A stretch of 44,940 nt of DNA from Planctomycetota bacterium (GTDB lineage Bacteria; Planctomycetota; Planctomycetia; Pirellulales; Pirellulaceae), in NCBI GenBank assembly GCA_016872725.1, contig VGZC01000050.1, positions 1-44,940 on the forward strand, read 5' to 3'. The position numbers and the translations under genes are program-made. Positions 17,680 through 25,794 of the stretch are shown piece after piece; position 1 is the stretch's first letter; each line of letters starts with the position of its first letter. The notes below the pieces were generated by a model that saw only the letters and a list, made by a program, of their open reading frames with translations, ran no database searches and had not been told where the DNA came from.

Positions 17680-18618
17680 TCACGGGACAGGCACGTGGCG
17701 ACGCACCTCGTCGTGCATCGTGTAGAGGACGAATCGCTGTCCGTCGTGCACCAGGATGCCGCTCGATTTGTTTTCCGTCAGGGGAAACAGAGGGTTCCTC
17801 GCGTACTTTTGCCAGTGGATCCGATCGGTCGAAGCCGCCACGCACGTGCACCACAACCGCTTTTTCGTATCCGGCTGAGGCGCCCCGGCGCCGTGGTAAT
17901 AGGCGTAGTACCGGCCGCCGTGCTTGATGATCTGGTTCAGCGCAACCTGCTCCGAGTCGTACGCGTCCGGGCCCAACGGAATCACCGGTTCGTCCCTCAC
18001 GTTCGTCCAGGTCCGAAGGTCTTTTGAGGTGGCCAGCCAGATTCCCAGGTCACGGCGCTCGTAGAATAGGTGCCACACATCGTCCTCCCACCACGCCGTC
18101 GGCGTCCCGTACGGCCCCGGTTCGATCGGCGTTCCGTTCGCTTGGCGCACGTCGAGCTGGCCGGCGCGCTGCCAGATTATGCCGTCCGTCGAGGTCAGCA
18201 GTTGCGCCTGATCGTCCTTCCCCTCGGCGAACATGTAGTAGGTTCCGTTGTGCCGGACGACCATCATGTCCTCGACCCAATGCTCGGAATAGATCGGATT
18301 TCGCTCGTAGCGCGTCCAGTGGATGCCATCGGGACTGCGGGCGTACCCCAGTTTCAGGAGCGGGCTGCCGTCGTGCTCAAGGCCCGTATACCACATGCGG
18401 TATTCGTTCCCTTCGCGGAGAATCCACCCCCGTTCGCGGATGCGGGCGTCCCAATGACCCGGCCCGGCGCCGGTGAAAACGGGTTGTTTGGGATCGTCCG
18501 TGAATCGCACCAGCGCATCGGGAAACAGATCGTCGGCGCGTATGGCCGGGGCCAACAGGAGAACACCGATCGCCGCCACACACCCGGCGAGACATCGCAT
18601 CACGTGACGAGGGACCAT
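17680..18618 (-). CDS. Secreted GH43/GH32-like five-bladed propeller protein
   Basis: The 312 residues carry a signal peptide (MRCLAGCVAAIGVLLLAPA within the first 27) and repeated blade motifs: EYRMWYTGLE, LGYARSPDGIHWTRYERNPIY, TYYMFAEGKDDQAQLLTSTDG, WHLFYERRDLGIWLATSKD and YYAYYHGAG. These are typical of glycosidase-like propellers of the GH43/GH32/GH130 clan region. No catalytic triad can be assigned with confidence. It probably binds or hydrolyses a glycan outside the cytoplasm. An AGGAA box precedes the first ATG. The gene is read toward the palindromic array that starts immediately downstream. Confidence 0.75.
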   Translation of the reverse strand: MVPRHVMRCLAGCVAAIGVLLLAPAIRADDLFPDALVRFTDDPKQPVFTGAGPGHWDARIRERGWILREGNEYRMWYTGLEHDGSPLLKLGYARSPDGIHWTRYERNPIYSEHWVEDMMVVRHNGTYYMFAEGKDDQAQLLTSTDGIIWQRAGQLDVRQANGTPIEPGPYGTPTAWWEDDVWHLFYERRDLGIWLATSKDLRTWTNVRDEPVIPLGPDAYDSEQVALNQIIKHGGRYYAYYHGAGAPQPDTKKRLWCTCVAASTDRIHWQKYARNPLFPLTENKSSGILVHDGQRFVLYTMHDEVRRHVPVP

Positions 18619-18741
18619 GGACGATTCCTGCTCCGGGTCTGTCGTCCGCTCTTGCCCTTTCGCGTTCCTTGCGGACCTTCCGCCCTCAACGTAGTCGACG
18701 TGCGACGCCGCGGCAACTCGGCCCTTCGTTGCCGACCGCGC

Positions 18742-19638
18742 TCAATAAGGCTTCGGGATTTCCCCATCGGCGCGGTTGCCGAGCTGGCGAAGGACGTCGG
18801 GTTTCACCTGGTTCGAGAGGAATCGCGTGGAACCGTCGGCGAATGCGGCGCCGATGCCACCCGTGTGATGGCTGCCAAACCCGCCGACAAACGTCGTATC
18901 GCTCCTCGGATCCCTGTCCGCCGCTCCTTTCGCGTTCGTGACGATGGGCTTGAAAACCTCGATCACGCTCGTGTTGCGAAGCGTCGCCCGGGTACCCGAG
19001 ACCCAGCCCAGCGGATCGGGACGCGCCGACAGGACCTCGCCCAGCAGGAGCGTATTCGAGCTTCCGTCGACGATGTCCGCGAAACGCACCTTGCTGTTCA
19101 GATAGAGCAGGCCATGATTGTCCTGGTCGATCGGCCCTTCGGAATCATGGTGACAGCCGGCATAGCTTCCGCTCGCGACGGTCCCGCCTTCATTCAGAAA
19201 CGGTCCCGGATCCGAAGGGCAGATCAATACGGCCATTTGCGTCGCGCGCACGGCCGCGTTCGAATCGGCGTACGCGCCCGCTTCCGGATCGAAATGCCGC
19301 GACAAGGCGGTATGCTCCAGGAACGGAAGGATCGGCACAATCCAGCTCACGTGAATCCCTTGCGGCTCGCTGCGGATCGGGCCGTCCGGATTCGTAACGC
19401 CCGGCGGCAAGTGCTCGAAATGGAATTCGAAATTGTGAACGGCGAGTCCGAGCTGAGTGATATTGTTCATGCATGACGTGCGCCGCGCCGCCTCACGAGC
19501 CGCCTGGACGGCGGGGAGGAGCAATGCGATCAGCATGCCGATGATGGCGATCACGACGAGCAGTTCCACGAGCGTGAATGCGCGCCGGCGGCGAGCGGAA
19601 ACGACAACGACATCGGGCTTCGAACGAAAGGGTGACAT
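18742..19638 (-). CDS. DUF1559 pseudopilin-like protein
   Basis: The 298 residues begin with a short basic leader and the prepilin cleavage/methylation motif RRRAFTLVELLVVIAIIGML, followed by the DUF1559 continuation LLPAVQAAREAARRTSC. The C-terminus has the H-x9-DG hallmark (HHTGGIGAAFADGS). These proteins are greatly expanded in planctomycetes. They are thought to be processed by a prepilin peptidase and to form pseudopilus-like or surface structures. It is the last gene of the sigma-factor/GspF/pseudopilin cluster, 5 bp after the preceding minor pseudopilin. It is probably the major or abundant pilin of that system. Nothing recognisable lies in 18619-18741. Confidence 0.95.
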   Translation of the reverse strand: MSPFRSKPDVVVVSARRRRAFTLVELLVVIAIIGMLIALLLPAVQAAREAARRTSCMNNITQLGLAVHNFEFHFEHLPPGVTNPDGPIRSEPQGIHVSWIVPILPFLEHTALSRHFDPEAGAYADSNAAVRATQMAVLICPSDPGPFLNEGGTVASGSYAGCHHDSEGPIDQDNHGLLYLNSKVRFADIVDGSSNTLLLGEVLSARPDPLGWVSGTRATLRNTSVIEVFKPIVTNAKGAADRDPRSDTTFVGGFGSHHTGGIGAAFADGSTRFLSNQVKPDVLRQLGNRADGEIPKPY

Positions 19639-19643
19639 GCGGA

Positions 19644-20093
19644 CTACTCCTGAATGCGAGGCGGCTGGGATTGGACGAGGAAATCGCGCGAGCGGCGAAT
19701 CGACCGTTCGCTACCGATCGGATATTCCGCCGTGACATGCACGCGCCACGGCGATTCGGGCGATGCGCGTTCGGTCCGAATCACGACCTGTCCGGCGCCC
19801 GTTCCCACGATCGCTTCCGCCGGCAGCGACCACGATTCGCCGCGGTAGTCGGCCTCGCGCGCGAGCCGCCATGCCGCCCGATCGAGGCCGGCTTGGAGCA
19901 GGAGTTCGGCCTGTCGCAGGTCCCGCTCCCCATGCCACTGCCGCCGCATGAGAAGCGTGCGCCGCATAGCGCCGCCGAGGATCATCATCACCACCAGCAG
20001 GCAGACCAGAGCGACGACGAGCACGGATCCATGCCTCGACCGTCGCCGCGATGCATCGTCCGAACACGGAAACGGTTGGATGTTCTTGGTCAT
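19644..20093 (-). CDS. GspK/PilX-like secretion-system membrane protein
   Basis: The protein has 149 residues from the ATG at 20093, which overlaps the upstream stop by 4 bp (ATGA); longer upstream frames are not used. After a basic N-terminus (SRRRSRHGS) there is one hydrophobic segment, VLVVALVCLLVVMMILGG, and then a soluble domain (RQAELLLQAGLDRAAWRL) resembling the start of GspK/PilX proteins, which often read GSALVLAL..LLA and AQAEWLARAGLERA. It is probably a minor component of the pseudopilus. Confident family assignment is not possible because the protein is short. Confidence 0.72.
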   Translation of the reverse strand: MTKNIQPFPCSDDASRRRSRHGSVLVVALVCLLVVMMILGGAMRRTLLMRRQWHGERDLRQAELLLQAGLDRAAWRLAREADYRGESWSLPAEAIVGTGAGQVVIRTERASPESPWRVHVTAEYPIGSERSIRRSRDFLVQSQPPRIQE

Positions 20094-20644
20094 TCGGCCT
20101 CCTCCCGCGGCAACGAGGGCGGCGCGTGACGGAAATCGGCCGCCAACCCGGCTTCCACGCGAAGCCGCAGGGGCGGATCGAGCGCGAAGGCGGCAACGTC
20201 GGGCGATCCATTCGATGCGGCGCGGGTGACCGTCAGGTCGACGAGCGCCGGCGACTCCCGGCGGCCCACCTCGCACGAGACACCCGGCCCCAAGGCGAAG
20301 TCATCGCGTGACAGGATTTTGTCACCTTCGAGCTCCGTGCGCCGCAAAGTCCCGTCCCGCTCGCCGTATTCGATGATCCGCGAGCCGCTCGAACGCAGTT
20401 GCACGAGTACGCCATCGGGCAGTGGAGCATCGTCGGCGCTGACCGCCGACGTCGCTCGGCGCACGTCCTCGCGGAATCGATGCGACAGCCTCGCCGCGGT
20501 CCGTTCCAGGTCGAGAAAGGCCCGTGTGTCTTGGTGGGATCGCATCGCCTGATGGATCAGCTTGGCGCTCAACGTCAAAATGAACATGCTGGCCGACAGC
20601 ACCACCAGCAACTCGATAAGCGTCATCGCGCGGCGCCGGGTCAT
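20090..20644 (-). CDS. Minor pseudopilin (GspJ-like)
   Basis: The protein has 184 residues from the ATG at 20644, with a GGAGG box upstream. The start overlaps the previous stop by 4 bp (ATGA). The leader MTRRRA is followed by MTLIELLVVLSASMFIL, a prepilin motif with Glu at +5. The soluble part (RLSHRFREDVRRAT, LVQLRSSGSRIIEYGERDGTLRRTE) resembles GspJ/PulJ-type minor pseudopilins and their planctomycete relatives. Confidence 0.82.
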   Translation of the reverse strand: MTRRRAMTLIELLVVLSASMFILTLSAKLIHQAMRSHQDTRAFLDLERTAARLSHRFREDVRRATSAVSADDAPLPDGVLVQLRSSGSRIIEYGERDGTLRRTELEGDKILSRDDFALGPGVSCEVGRRESPALVDLTVTRAASNGSPDVAAFALDPPLRLRVEAGLAADFRHAPPSLPREEAE

Positions 20645-21093
20645 GGCGAGCCCTCCTTCGGTTGAGGCTGGATCCAGGCCGCGAGGCGAACGGGCCGATC
20701 GGCGCGTCCCGCGGCATTCCAGGTCAGCTCCAACGTCAACCGCGAGCCTTGCTCCGCGGGCTCCAGCCGGCCGCGCAATACGGCGTCCGGCAACTCGGCG
20801 GCGGCGAACGGAGACGGCGCAAGTTGCTCCACGGCCCGAGGCAGGTCGGCGGCCGGCATCGCCATGAGCCGTTCGATCTGGTTGGAAAGCTCTTCCAAGG
20901 CCCGCTGATGGTCGCGGTATTCCGCGAGCAACCGCCCCTGGCGAACCATGAGCGGCGCGGCGGCTCCCAGCACGCCGCAAAGCAGCGAGCAGGCGACGAT
21001 GGCTTCGAGCGAGCTTGTTCCCGAACGCAAGCGCCCGCGTCCGGTCTTCGGCGCCGCTTCGGCGTTGTCGCGATCGGCGGTCGACCAATGCAC
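20641..21093 (-). CDS. Minor pseudopilin (GspI/GspH-like)
   Basis: The protein has 150 residues from the GTG at 21093, which has AGGAGG 5 nt upstream. The frame also permits a GTG at 21099, but the ribosome site favours 21093. A basic leader ends in RSG, followed by TSSLEAIVACSLLCGVLG. Glu at +5 after Gly fits a type IV prepilin cleavage site, although the usual Phe/Met at +1 is Thr. The remainder has helical and strand segments (EELSNQIERLMAMPA, LTLELTWNAAG). It is probably a GspI-like minor subunit. Confidence 0.72.
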   Translation of the reverse strand: MHWSTADRDNAEAAPKTGRGRLRSGTSSLEAIVACSLLCGVLGAAAPLMVRQGRLLAEYRDHQRALEELSNQIERLMAMPAADLPRAVEQLAPSPFAAAELPDAVLRGRLEPAEQGSRLTLELTWNAAGRADRPVRLAAWIQPQPKEGSP

Positions 21094-21124
21094 GCGCACC
21101 TCCTGGGAGTCCCGGACACCCCGA

Positions 21125-22216
21125 TCAACTCAACGACTGAATCAACGTGAACAGCGGGAACATGACGGAGATCGCCTGGATGATGACGACGGCTCCGAGT
21201 ATCCCGACGACTACGGGCAACAACCACGTCGAAAACCGATCCCAGCGCCGCACCACGCGGGTTTCCCGCAGCTCGGCCAACTGGGCGAGCACCCAAGGAC
21301 GGTTGCCGACGCGTTCCGCCGTCTCCAACAACCGGACCTCGCGGGGAACGAGCAGACCGGCGGCCGCGAGGCTGCGCCAAACGTCCGCGCCTTGCTCGAC
21401 TTCGTTGCGCGCGAAAAGCAGTCCGTGCCGTATCAGAGGATCGAAATGATGGCGGGCCAGTGTCGACAACGCGCCCGCCAGCGGACGGCCGGCTCGCGAC
21501 GCGACCGCCAACTTGCGCAGCAAGTCCGCCGCATTCCATTCGCTTGTGGGCGAAAGGAACCGGTTGGAAAAAGCGCGACGCGCCATCGCGCCGGTGCGCG
21601 TCGTGAGCGCAAACCCGAGCATCGCGGCGGCGAGCAGCAGGACCGGCGCCAGGAGGTCGATCAATATCCGCATGATCGGATCCAACGCGGCGACAACGGC
21701 CGGACGCTCGACTTCGAGGGTGCGCATAAGTTCGTTCAGCACAGGGACGATCTCGATTTGCGTGAAGGCGATCACCGAGCAAGCGATGACGAGCACGACA
21801 CCGAAGTACTTCATCGTATTGCGGGCGCGTGGCCAGCCCGCGATCCGCGTCGAGAGCGTTTCCCGAAGCGACTCGCGCATCGCGGCGGTTCGGGTTCCCA
21901 ACTGGGCGTCGAATCGGATCGACAGCAGGTCGGCGTCCGCCACAACGTTGGGAACGGCTTCCAGCGCCTGGCACAGCGGCATGTCGGCTTCGAGGTGTCG
22001 CGCAAGCCGAAGAAGGCGGTAGCGCTGGATCCCGAACTCCTCGGCGGCCAAGCTCGTCACGAGGGGGCCGAGCGGAATGGACTCCTCGGCGGCCACGGCA
22101 ATGAGGCGCAGGAGGGCCCTACTTTGCGCTCGCGTCGTGTACCAAGGCCACTTCACCGTGTGCACCGACCACGGAGTCGTGAACCATCGACGAAACGTGG
22201 GGAACCACGATTCCAT
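21125..22216 (-). CDS. GspF-like type II secretion inner-membrane protein (third of three)
   Basis: The protein has 363 residues from the ATG at 22216. An ATG at 22252 would overlap the upstream gene by 17 bp and has no ribosome site. Two T2SSF-like repeats are recognisable: a cytoplasmic helical part (LLRLIAVAAEESIPLGPLV, LCQALEAV), a membrane segment (YFGVVLVIACSVIAF), a second helical part (DLLRKLAVASRAGRPLAGAL, RLLETAERVG) and a C-terminal membrane helix (LPVVVGILGAVVIIQAISVM). GspF/PilC proteins form the platform that links the assembly ATPase to pseudopilins. It is encoded directly upstream of the three minor pseudopilins. Confidence 0.85.
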   Translation of the reverse strand: MESWFPTFRRWFTTPWSVHTVKWPWYTTRAQSRALLRLIAVAAEESIPLGPLVTSLAAEEFGIQRYRLLRLARHLEADMPLCQALEAVPNVVADADLLSIRFDAQLGTRTAAMRESLRETLSTRIAGWPRARNTMKYFGVVLVIACSVIAFTQIEIVPVLNELMRTLEVERPAVVAALDPIMRILIDLLAPVLLLAAAMLGFALTTRTGAMARRAFSNRFLSPTSEWNAADLLRKLAVASRAGRPLAGALSTLARHHFDPLIRHGLLFARNEVEQGADVWRSLAAAGLLVPREVRLLETAERVGNRPWVLAQLAELRETRVVRRWDRFSTWLLPVVVGILGAVVIIQAISVMFPLFTLIQSLS

Positions 22217-22235
22217 TTTCCATTCCCGATCCCGG

Positions 22236-23276
22236 TTACGACGAGAGGCCATGGATGAGGGCCAAGAGCGGCAAGAAAAGCGCTTGGAGCATGAGTCCCA
22301 CAATCCCACCAACGACGCAAATGGCGAACGGCTCGACCGCGCCGCGGGTCCACGACGACCAGGCCTCGGCTTTATCGGCATGTCGAGCGCTGACCGCCCG
22401 CAATAGCTGAATTCGGGCACCCTCCGGCAGCTCCGCCGTGACGGCGTGCAAGAAAGTCGGCGCGAGCCGCGTAGGGGCGCCTCGACGCGGAGCGGGGCCT
22501 TCCGAATCCAGATCGTCCGCCAAGCACCAAACGCGCCGTCGCATCCATCGGATGGGAACGCCGAAGCCCGCGATCCGAAGCGCGCTTGGAACGGTCAATC
22601 CGGCTTCGAGCAAGTCGGCCGTGAATGCCGCCAATCGCGCCACGGCGCCGGCACGACCGAAGGGCGCGCCCACACGGGACGCAAACCGGTCCGTCCAAGA
22701 TACGGGGAGCCTATGCGCGACGACCGTCGCGAGCAGTACGGTGAGCAACATGCCCGCCGCCACAATCAGGATGCGACCACTCACGATCCAATCGGAAAGT
22801 GTGAGAAGGCCGATCGTCAGCGCGGGCAGGCGCAATCCGAATTCCTCGAACATCTCCCGAAACGCCGGCACAATCAGCACGTTGATGACGACGAGCACCG
22901 CGGCGGCCAAACCGAAGACCAATGCCGGATAGGCGAACGTGCGCCACCTTTGCCTGCGCAGTTCGAGCGCGCGGCGCGACTGATCGAGGAACTCGCGGAG
23001 AACGCGGATCGGATCGCGCGTCGCCGTCGCCGCGCCGAGCAGCGGAATCCAGTATTCGGGCATCGCCGTCAGATCGCGGACCGCGTCCGCCGCGACACCA
23101 CGCTCGATTGCCCGCAGCACTCTTGCCCACTCGCCACGCTGCCGGATGCCCGATAACTCGGCCGTATAGGCGCGAAGAGCCGGCAACGATTCCTGGCCGC
23201 GCTGGAGCACCGTGTCCAAATACGATTCGAGCGCGGCTCGCTCGGCGTTCAGTACGTCGTCTCGATTCCTCGGCAT
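22236..23276 (-). CDS. GspF-like type II secretion inner-membrane protein (second of three)
   Basis: The protein has 346 residues from the ATG at 23276, which lies 14 bp after the preceding gene. The N-terminal helical half (AALESYLDTVLQRGQESLPALRA) is followed by YPALVFGLAAAVLVVINVLI, a second helical half (RLAAFTADLLEAGLTVPSAL) and a C-terminal membrane helix (VVGGIVGLMLQALFLPLL). The duplicated arrangement is that of GspF/PilC. It shares architecture but little obvious identity with its two neighbours, so the three are old paralogues rather than a recent triplication. Confidence 0.85.
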   Translation of the reverse strand: MPRNRDDVLNAERAALESYLDTVLQRGQESLPALRAYTAELSGIRQRGEWARVLRAIERGVAADAVRDLTAMPEYWIPLLGAATATRDPIRVLREFLDQSRRALELRRQRWRTFAYPALVFGLAAAVLVVINVLIVPAFREMFEEFGLRLPALTIGLLTLSDWIVSGRILIVAAGMLLTVLLATVVAHRLPVSWTDRFASRVGAPFGRAGAVARLAAFTADLLEAGLTVPSALRIAGFGVPIRWMRRRVWCLADDLDSEGPAPRRGAPTRLAPTFLHAVTAELPEGARIQLLRAVSARHADKAEAWSSWTRGAVEPFAICVVGGIVGLMLQALFLPLLALIHGLSS

Positions 23277-23290
23277 TTCGGCGGACTCCC

Positions 23291-24355
23291 TCAACCGGGC
23301 ATCGTGCTGGCCAGGTGCTTGATCAATTCGGCAACCGGCAGGAAGATCGCCAAGGCGTAGAGCCCTGTCGCCGCGCCGCCCACGACGGCGCAGGCGATCA
23401 TCGGAGCCGCCGTGCGAAGGCGCTCGGTGTTGCGACGCGCGGCGATTGCGTAGATTTCCGACGCCATGCGCAGCGCGCCGATCCGTCCGGGTGTGGGTTC
23501 CGCATGCCAAATCGCCCAGCTCAGAAACGGAGGAAGGCGATTCGCGACGGCGGGAGCGTCATCGGGCATCGCGCCGTGCCGCATGGTGTCGGCAATGGCC
23601 TGCAAATCGGCCGGCCCGCTCGCGCCACCCCATGCGCCGGACGCCAGCCGAAAGCTCTCTTCGAGCGAATCACCCCGTTCGAGCAATGCGGCCATCGCCT
23701 CCGCGAGATTCGCCCAACGCTCCAGAGCGATTGTCCGCGATCGACCAGGAATCCACGGCGTCCCTTCGAAATCAGCACTCGGTCGATCGGCGTACCGAGC
23801 GCGTCTCAATCGCGAACCGGCCCAAATCACGAAGAGGAGCGGAGGGACGGGCGCCCAATAGGGTCGCGTCGCGCGCACCGAATGCGCGATGCGCAGCCCG
23901 AGCGGTCCGGTCTCGACGTCGGTTCCCAGGTCGCCGTAGATCGATTCGACGACCGGCGCCAGGACGAAACTCATGCCGATAAGGCCGAAATAGACGAGTC
24001 CGCAGACGATCATGGGATAGAGCAGACTCGACCGCGATACGCCGCGCATCCGCTCAACCGATGCCGCCATTCGGGAATCCGCGGCGACGGCGGCCGCGAC
24101 ATCCCCGCTCCTCAGTCCCAATCGCATGATCGACCGATAGACGCTTGGCACTTCATCGTGCTCGCTCGCCAACGCGTCGTCGATCGAACCGTCTTGACCC
24201 ACCCGCCGCGCCACGACGTCCTGGATACGCCGCAAGGTCTCCTTGATTTCATCCTTGCGCACGCGGAAGCCCATATCGATCGGCACGCCGGCCTGGACAA
24301 GGGCGTCCAATTGATCGTTCCACGCCGCAAGATCATCAAGACGGGCCAATGCCAT
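23291..24355 (-). CDS. GspF-like type II secretion inner-membrane protein (first of three)
   Basis: The protein has 354 residues from the ATG at 24355, with a GGGAGA box about 9 nt upstream. It begins LDDLAAWNDQLDALVQAGVPI and continues with the GspF-type YRSIMRLGLRSGDVAAAV, a membrane region (LLYPMIVCGLVYFGLIGMSFVL), a second helical domain (RWANLAEAMAALLERGDSLEES) and a final membrane helix (AVVGGAATGLYALAIFLPV). It is the first of the three platform-like proteins after the sigma factor and its partner. The 64-bp gap upstream carries part of a motif shared with the sigma gene leader. Confidence 0.85.
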   Translation of the reverse strand: MALARLDDLAAWNDQLDALVQAGVPIDMGFRVRKDEIKETLRRIQDVVARRVGQDGSIDDALASEHDEVPSVYRSIMRLGLRSGDVAAAVAADSRMAASVERMRGVSRSSLLYPMIVCGLVYFGLIGMSFVLAPVVESIYGDLGTDVETGPLGLRIAHSVRATRPYWAPVPPLLFVIWAGSRLRRARYADRPSADFEGTPWIPGRSRTIALERWANLAEAMAALLERGDSLEESFRLASGAWGGASGPADLQAIADTMRHGAMPDDAPAVANRLPPFLSWAIWHAEPTPGRIGALRMASEIYAIAARRNTERLRTAAPMIACAVVGGAATGLYALAIFLPVAELIKHLASTMPG

Positions 24356-24411
24356 GGCGGGTAATCTCCCGGAAAGAATCGCCGTTACGAAGACAGATGC
24401 GCCGGCGTCCA

Positions 24412-24424
24412 GGAATTGTCTATA
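24412..24424 (-). promoter_or_regulatory. Motif shared with sigma-factor leader (possible ECF promoter element), copy 2
   Basis: On the minus strand this reads TATAGACAATTCC, 56 nt before the first GspF gene. It matches the element upstream of the sigma gene at 11 of 13 positions. It overlaps the stop codon of the sigma partner gene. A role as a target of the clustered ECF sigma factor is inferred. Confidence 0.3.
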
Positions 24425-24854
24425 GAAACACGTCGCGATCGGCGGAGTCGTCCGCCCTCGTCGAAACCCGTGTGATACGGAGCGTCTCCGTCTGCCGGCG
24501 GCGAAGCTCGGTGAACGCGTCCACCAAAGTCCAATTGGCCCTGTCCGGACCGGAGCCATGCCCCGAGTCGCGCACGTCCGCGATCCGTCCCTTACCGGAT
24601 AGGGGCTCGGATGTGGGGCTCGACGGCGAGCGAAACGCGGCCACGACCGCGGACGCGGCCAGTGCCATGACCGCCGCCAATTCGATGTAACCGCGCGCTC
24701 GCATGTCCCTCCACTGCGACCGAGCGGTTTCAAGTACGCGAGGGCGCAAGTCATCGGAAACCCGCACATAGTCACGGGCGGCGAGAATTCGGGCTTCCAA
24801 TTCGTTCGTCACCCCGGAATCCATCGGTTCGAAGTACGCGCCGTTCTCAACCAT
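24420..24854 (-). CDS. One-pass membrane protein paired with ECF sigma factor (putative anti-sigma/regulator)
   Basis: This 144-residue protein overlaps the 3' end of the sigma gene by 8 bp. The first 50 residues are acidic and helical (TNELEARILAARDYVRVSDDLRP). One membrane segment spans about 56-74 (YIELAAVMALAASAVVAAF), followed by a short extracytoplasmic tail. No HCC zinc-binding anti-sigma motif is present. Gene order and topology fit an anti-sigma or sigma-regulatory protein of the planctomycete type. The family is not recognised, so the function is inferred from position. Confidence 0.6.
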   Translation of the reverse strand: MVENGAYFEPMDSGVTNELEARILAARDYVRVSDDLRPRVLETARSQWRDMRARGYIELAAVMALAASAVVAAFRSPSSPTSEPLSGKGRIADVRDSGHGSGPDRANWTLVDAFTELRRRQTETLRITRVSTRADDSADRDVFL

Positions 24855-25413
24855 GCGGCACCTCCCGCTGATGGTTCAGCAAACGTCGGCCCAGCTTGGC
24901 GATCGCGTATTGGTAGCGGCTGGCCGCCGTATTCGGCGACGTGTCAAGCACCTTGCCGATCTCCGCGAACGTCAGGCCTTCCCAGATCTTGAGGACGATG
25001 ACCTCCGCCTGCTCGGGTGGAAGGCATCGAAGGGCCGCCCAGACCGCGCGGTGCGATTCCTCGCGTTCAAGTTCATCGACCGGACAGTGTGTGTTCAAGT
25101 CGGACAGGTTGACCGGAGACTCCCAGCGTTGCTTGCGGCGCAGCGCCACCAGGGCCTCGTTGCGGACCATGCGCAGCAGGTAGGCCCAGGGACACACGGC
25201 CCGCGCCAGGTGCGCCGGTTGCGCGGCCAAGTGAATGAGCACCGTTTGCACGGCGTCTTCGCCGTCCTGTTGATGGCGGGTAATGGCGATCGCCAAACGC
25301 ACAAGCCGCCGGGCGGTCAGGTCAAACAGCAACCCCAGCGCGCCGACCTCGCCTTGCGCAAGCTGGGCGGCGTATTGGTGGACGCGATGCGTAAAATCTC
25401 CTGGATCGGTCAT
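24847..25413 (-). CDS. ECF-type RNA polymerase sigma factor
   Basis: The protein has 188 residues. Region 2 is visible as RRLVRLAIAITRHQQDGEDAVQTVLIHLA followed by the promoter-melting part PWAYLLRMVRNEALVALRRK. Region 4 is LPPEQAEVIVLKIWEGLTFAEIG with the helix-turn-helix DTSPNTAASRYQYAIAKL. It would direct polymerase to a small regulon, most simply the adjoining GspF/pseudopilin genes. It is the first gene of that cluster. No clear Shine-Dalgarno site precedes the ATG. Confidence 0.93.
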   Translation of the reverse strand: MTDPGDFTHRVHQYAAQLAQGEVGALGLLFDLTARRLVRLAIAITRHQQDGEDAVQTVLIHLAAQPAHLARAVCPWAYLLRMVRNEALVALRRKQRWESPVNLSDLNTHCPVDELEREESHRAVWAALRCLPPEQAEVIVLKIWEGLTFAEIGKVLDTSPNTAASRYQYAIAKLGRRLLNHQREVPHG

Positions 25414-25794
25414 TCTTGAAAAATAGATGCGCGGCGGACGCGGATTTGTCTATGAGTCCTTGAAAATGTTCTTCCAAGCTACGCGGAAACAGGCGTTCCG
25501 CCAATGGGCCGATCGGTCGCATGGGACTCAGGGGAGCCCGCCCGAGGTCCATGGGCGACGCGCGGAAACGCCGTGGACCCTGCAGTTCGCTCGGCCGTTC
25601 CCGGCGCGCTGTGCCTCCCCTGATTTGCGGCTCCGACAGGCAAGTGGTACGTTGGTGAAACGCCGAGCGGGATCGCCACCGTCGCCCGTATCCACCGTCG
25701 CCAGACCGTGGCCGAACCGCATGCCACCCCAGCCACGCTCTGGCGAGCGTGGCTACGCGAGTCGCCCGGTTCACTTCGCCGTCGAGAACTCACG
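25414..25794. other. Divergent intergenic region
   Basis: This gap of about 380 bp separates the divergent sigma-factor and GH32 genes. Apart from the 13-bp motif at 25442-25454 I see no gene, RNA or repeat. Open frames here have no family features and are shadows or upstream extensions. Confidence 0.6.
25442..25454 (-). promoter_or_regulatory. Motif shared with GspF leader (possible ECF promoter element), copy 1
   Basis: On the minus strand this reads CATAGACAAATCC, 28 nt before the sigma-factor ATG. The second copy, TATAGACAATTCC, lies before the first GspF gene. Two copies in front of two units of the same cluster would fit autoregulation by the ECF sigma factor, but this is inference from only two sites. 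Confidence 0.3.

Noticed and set aside
17131-18027. Plus-strand frame with TPRRGVRLARD repeats
   Set aside because: The repeats come from translating the palindromic intergenic array; the flanks are antisense to real genes.
20948-22258. Plus-strand open frame of 436 codons
   Set aside because: It is antisense to a GspF-like gene with clear membrane segments; composition is unlike a protein.
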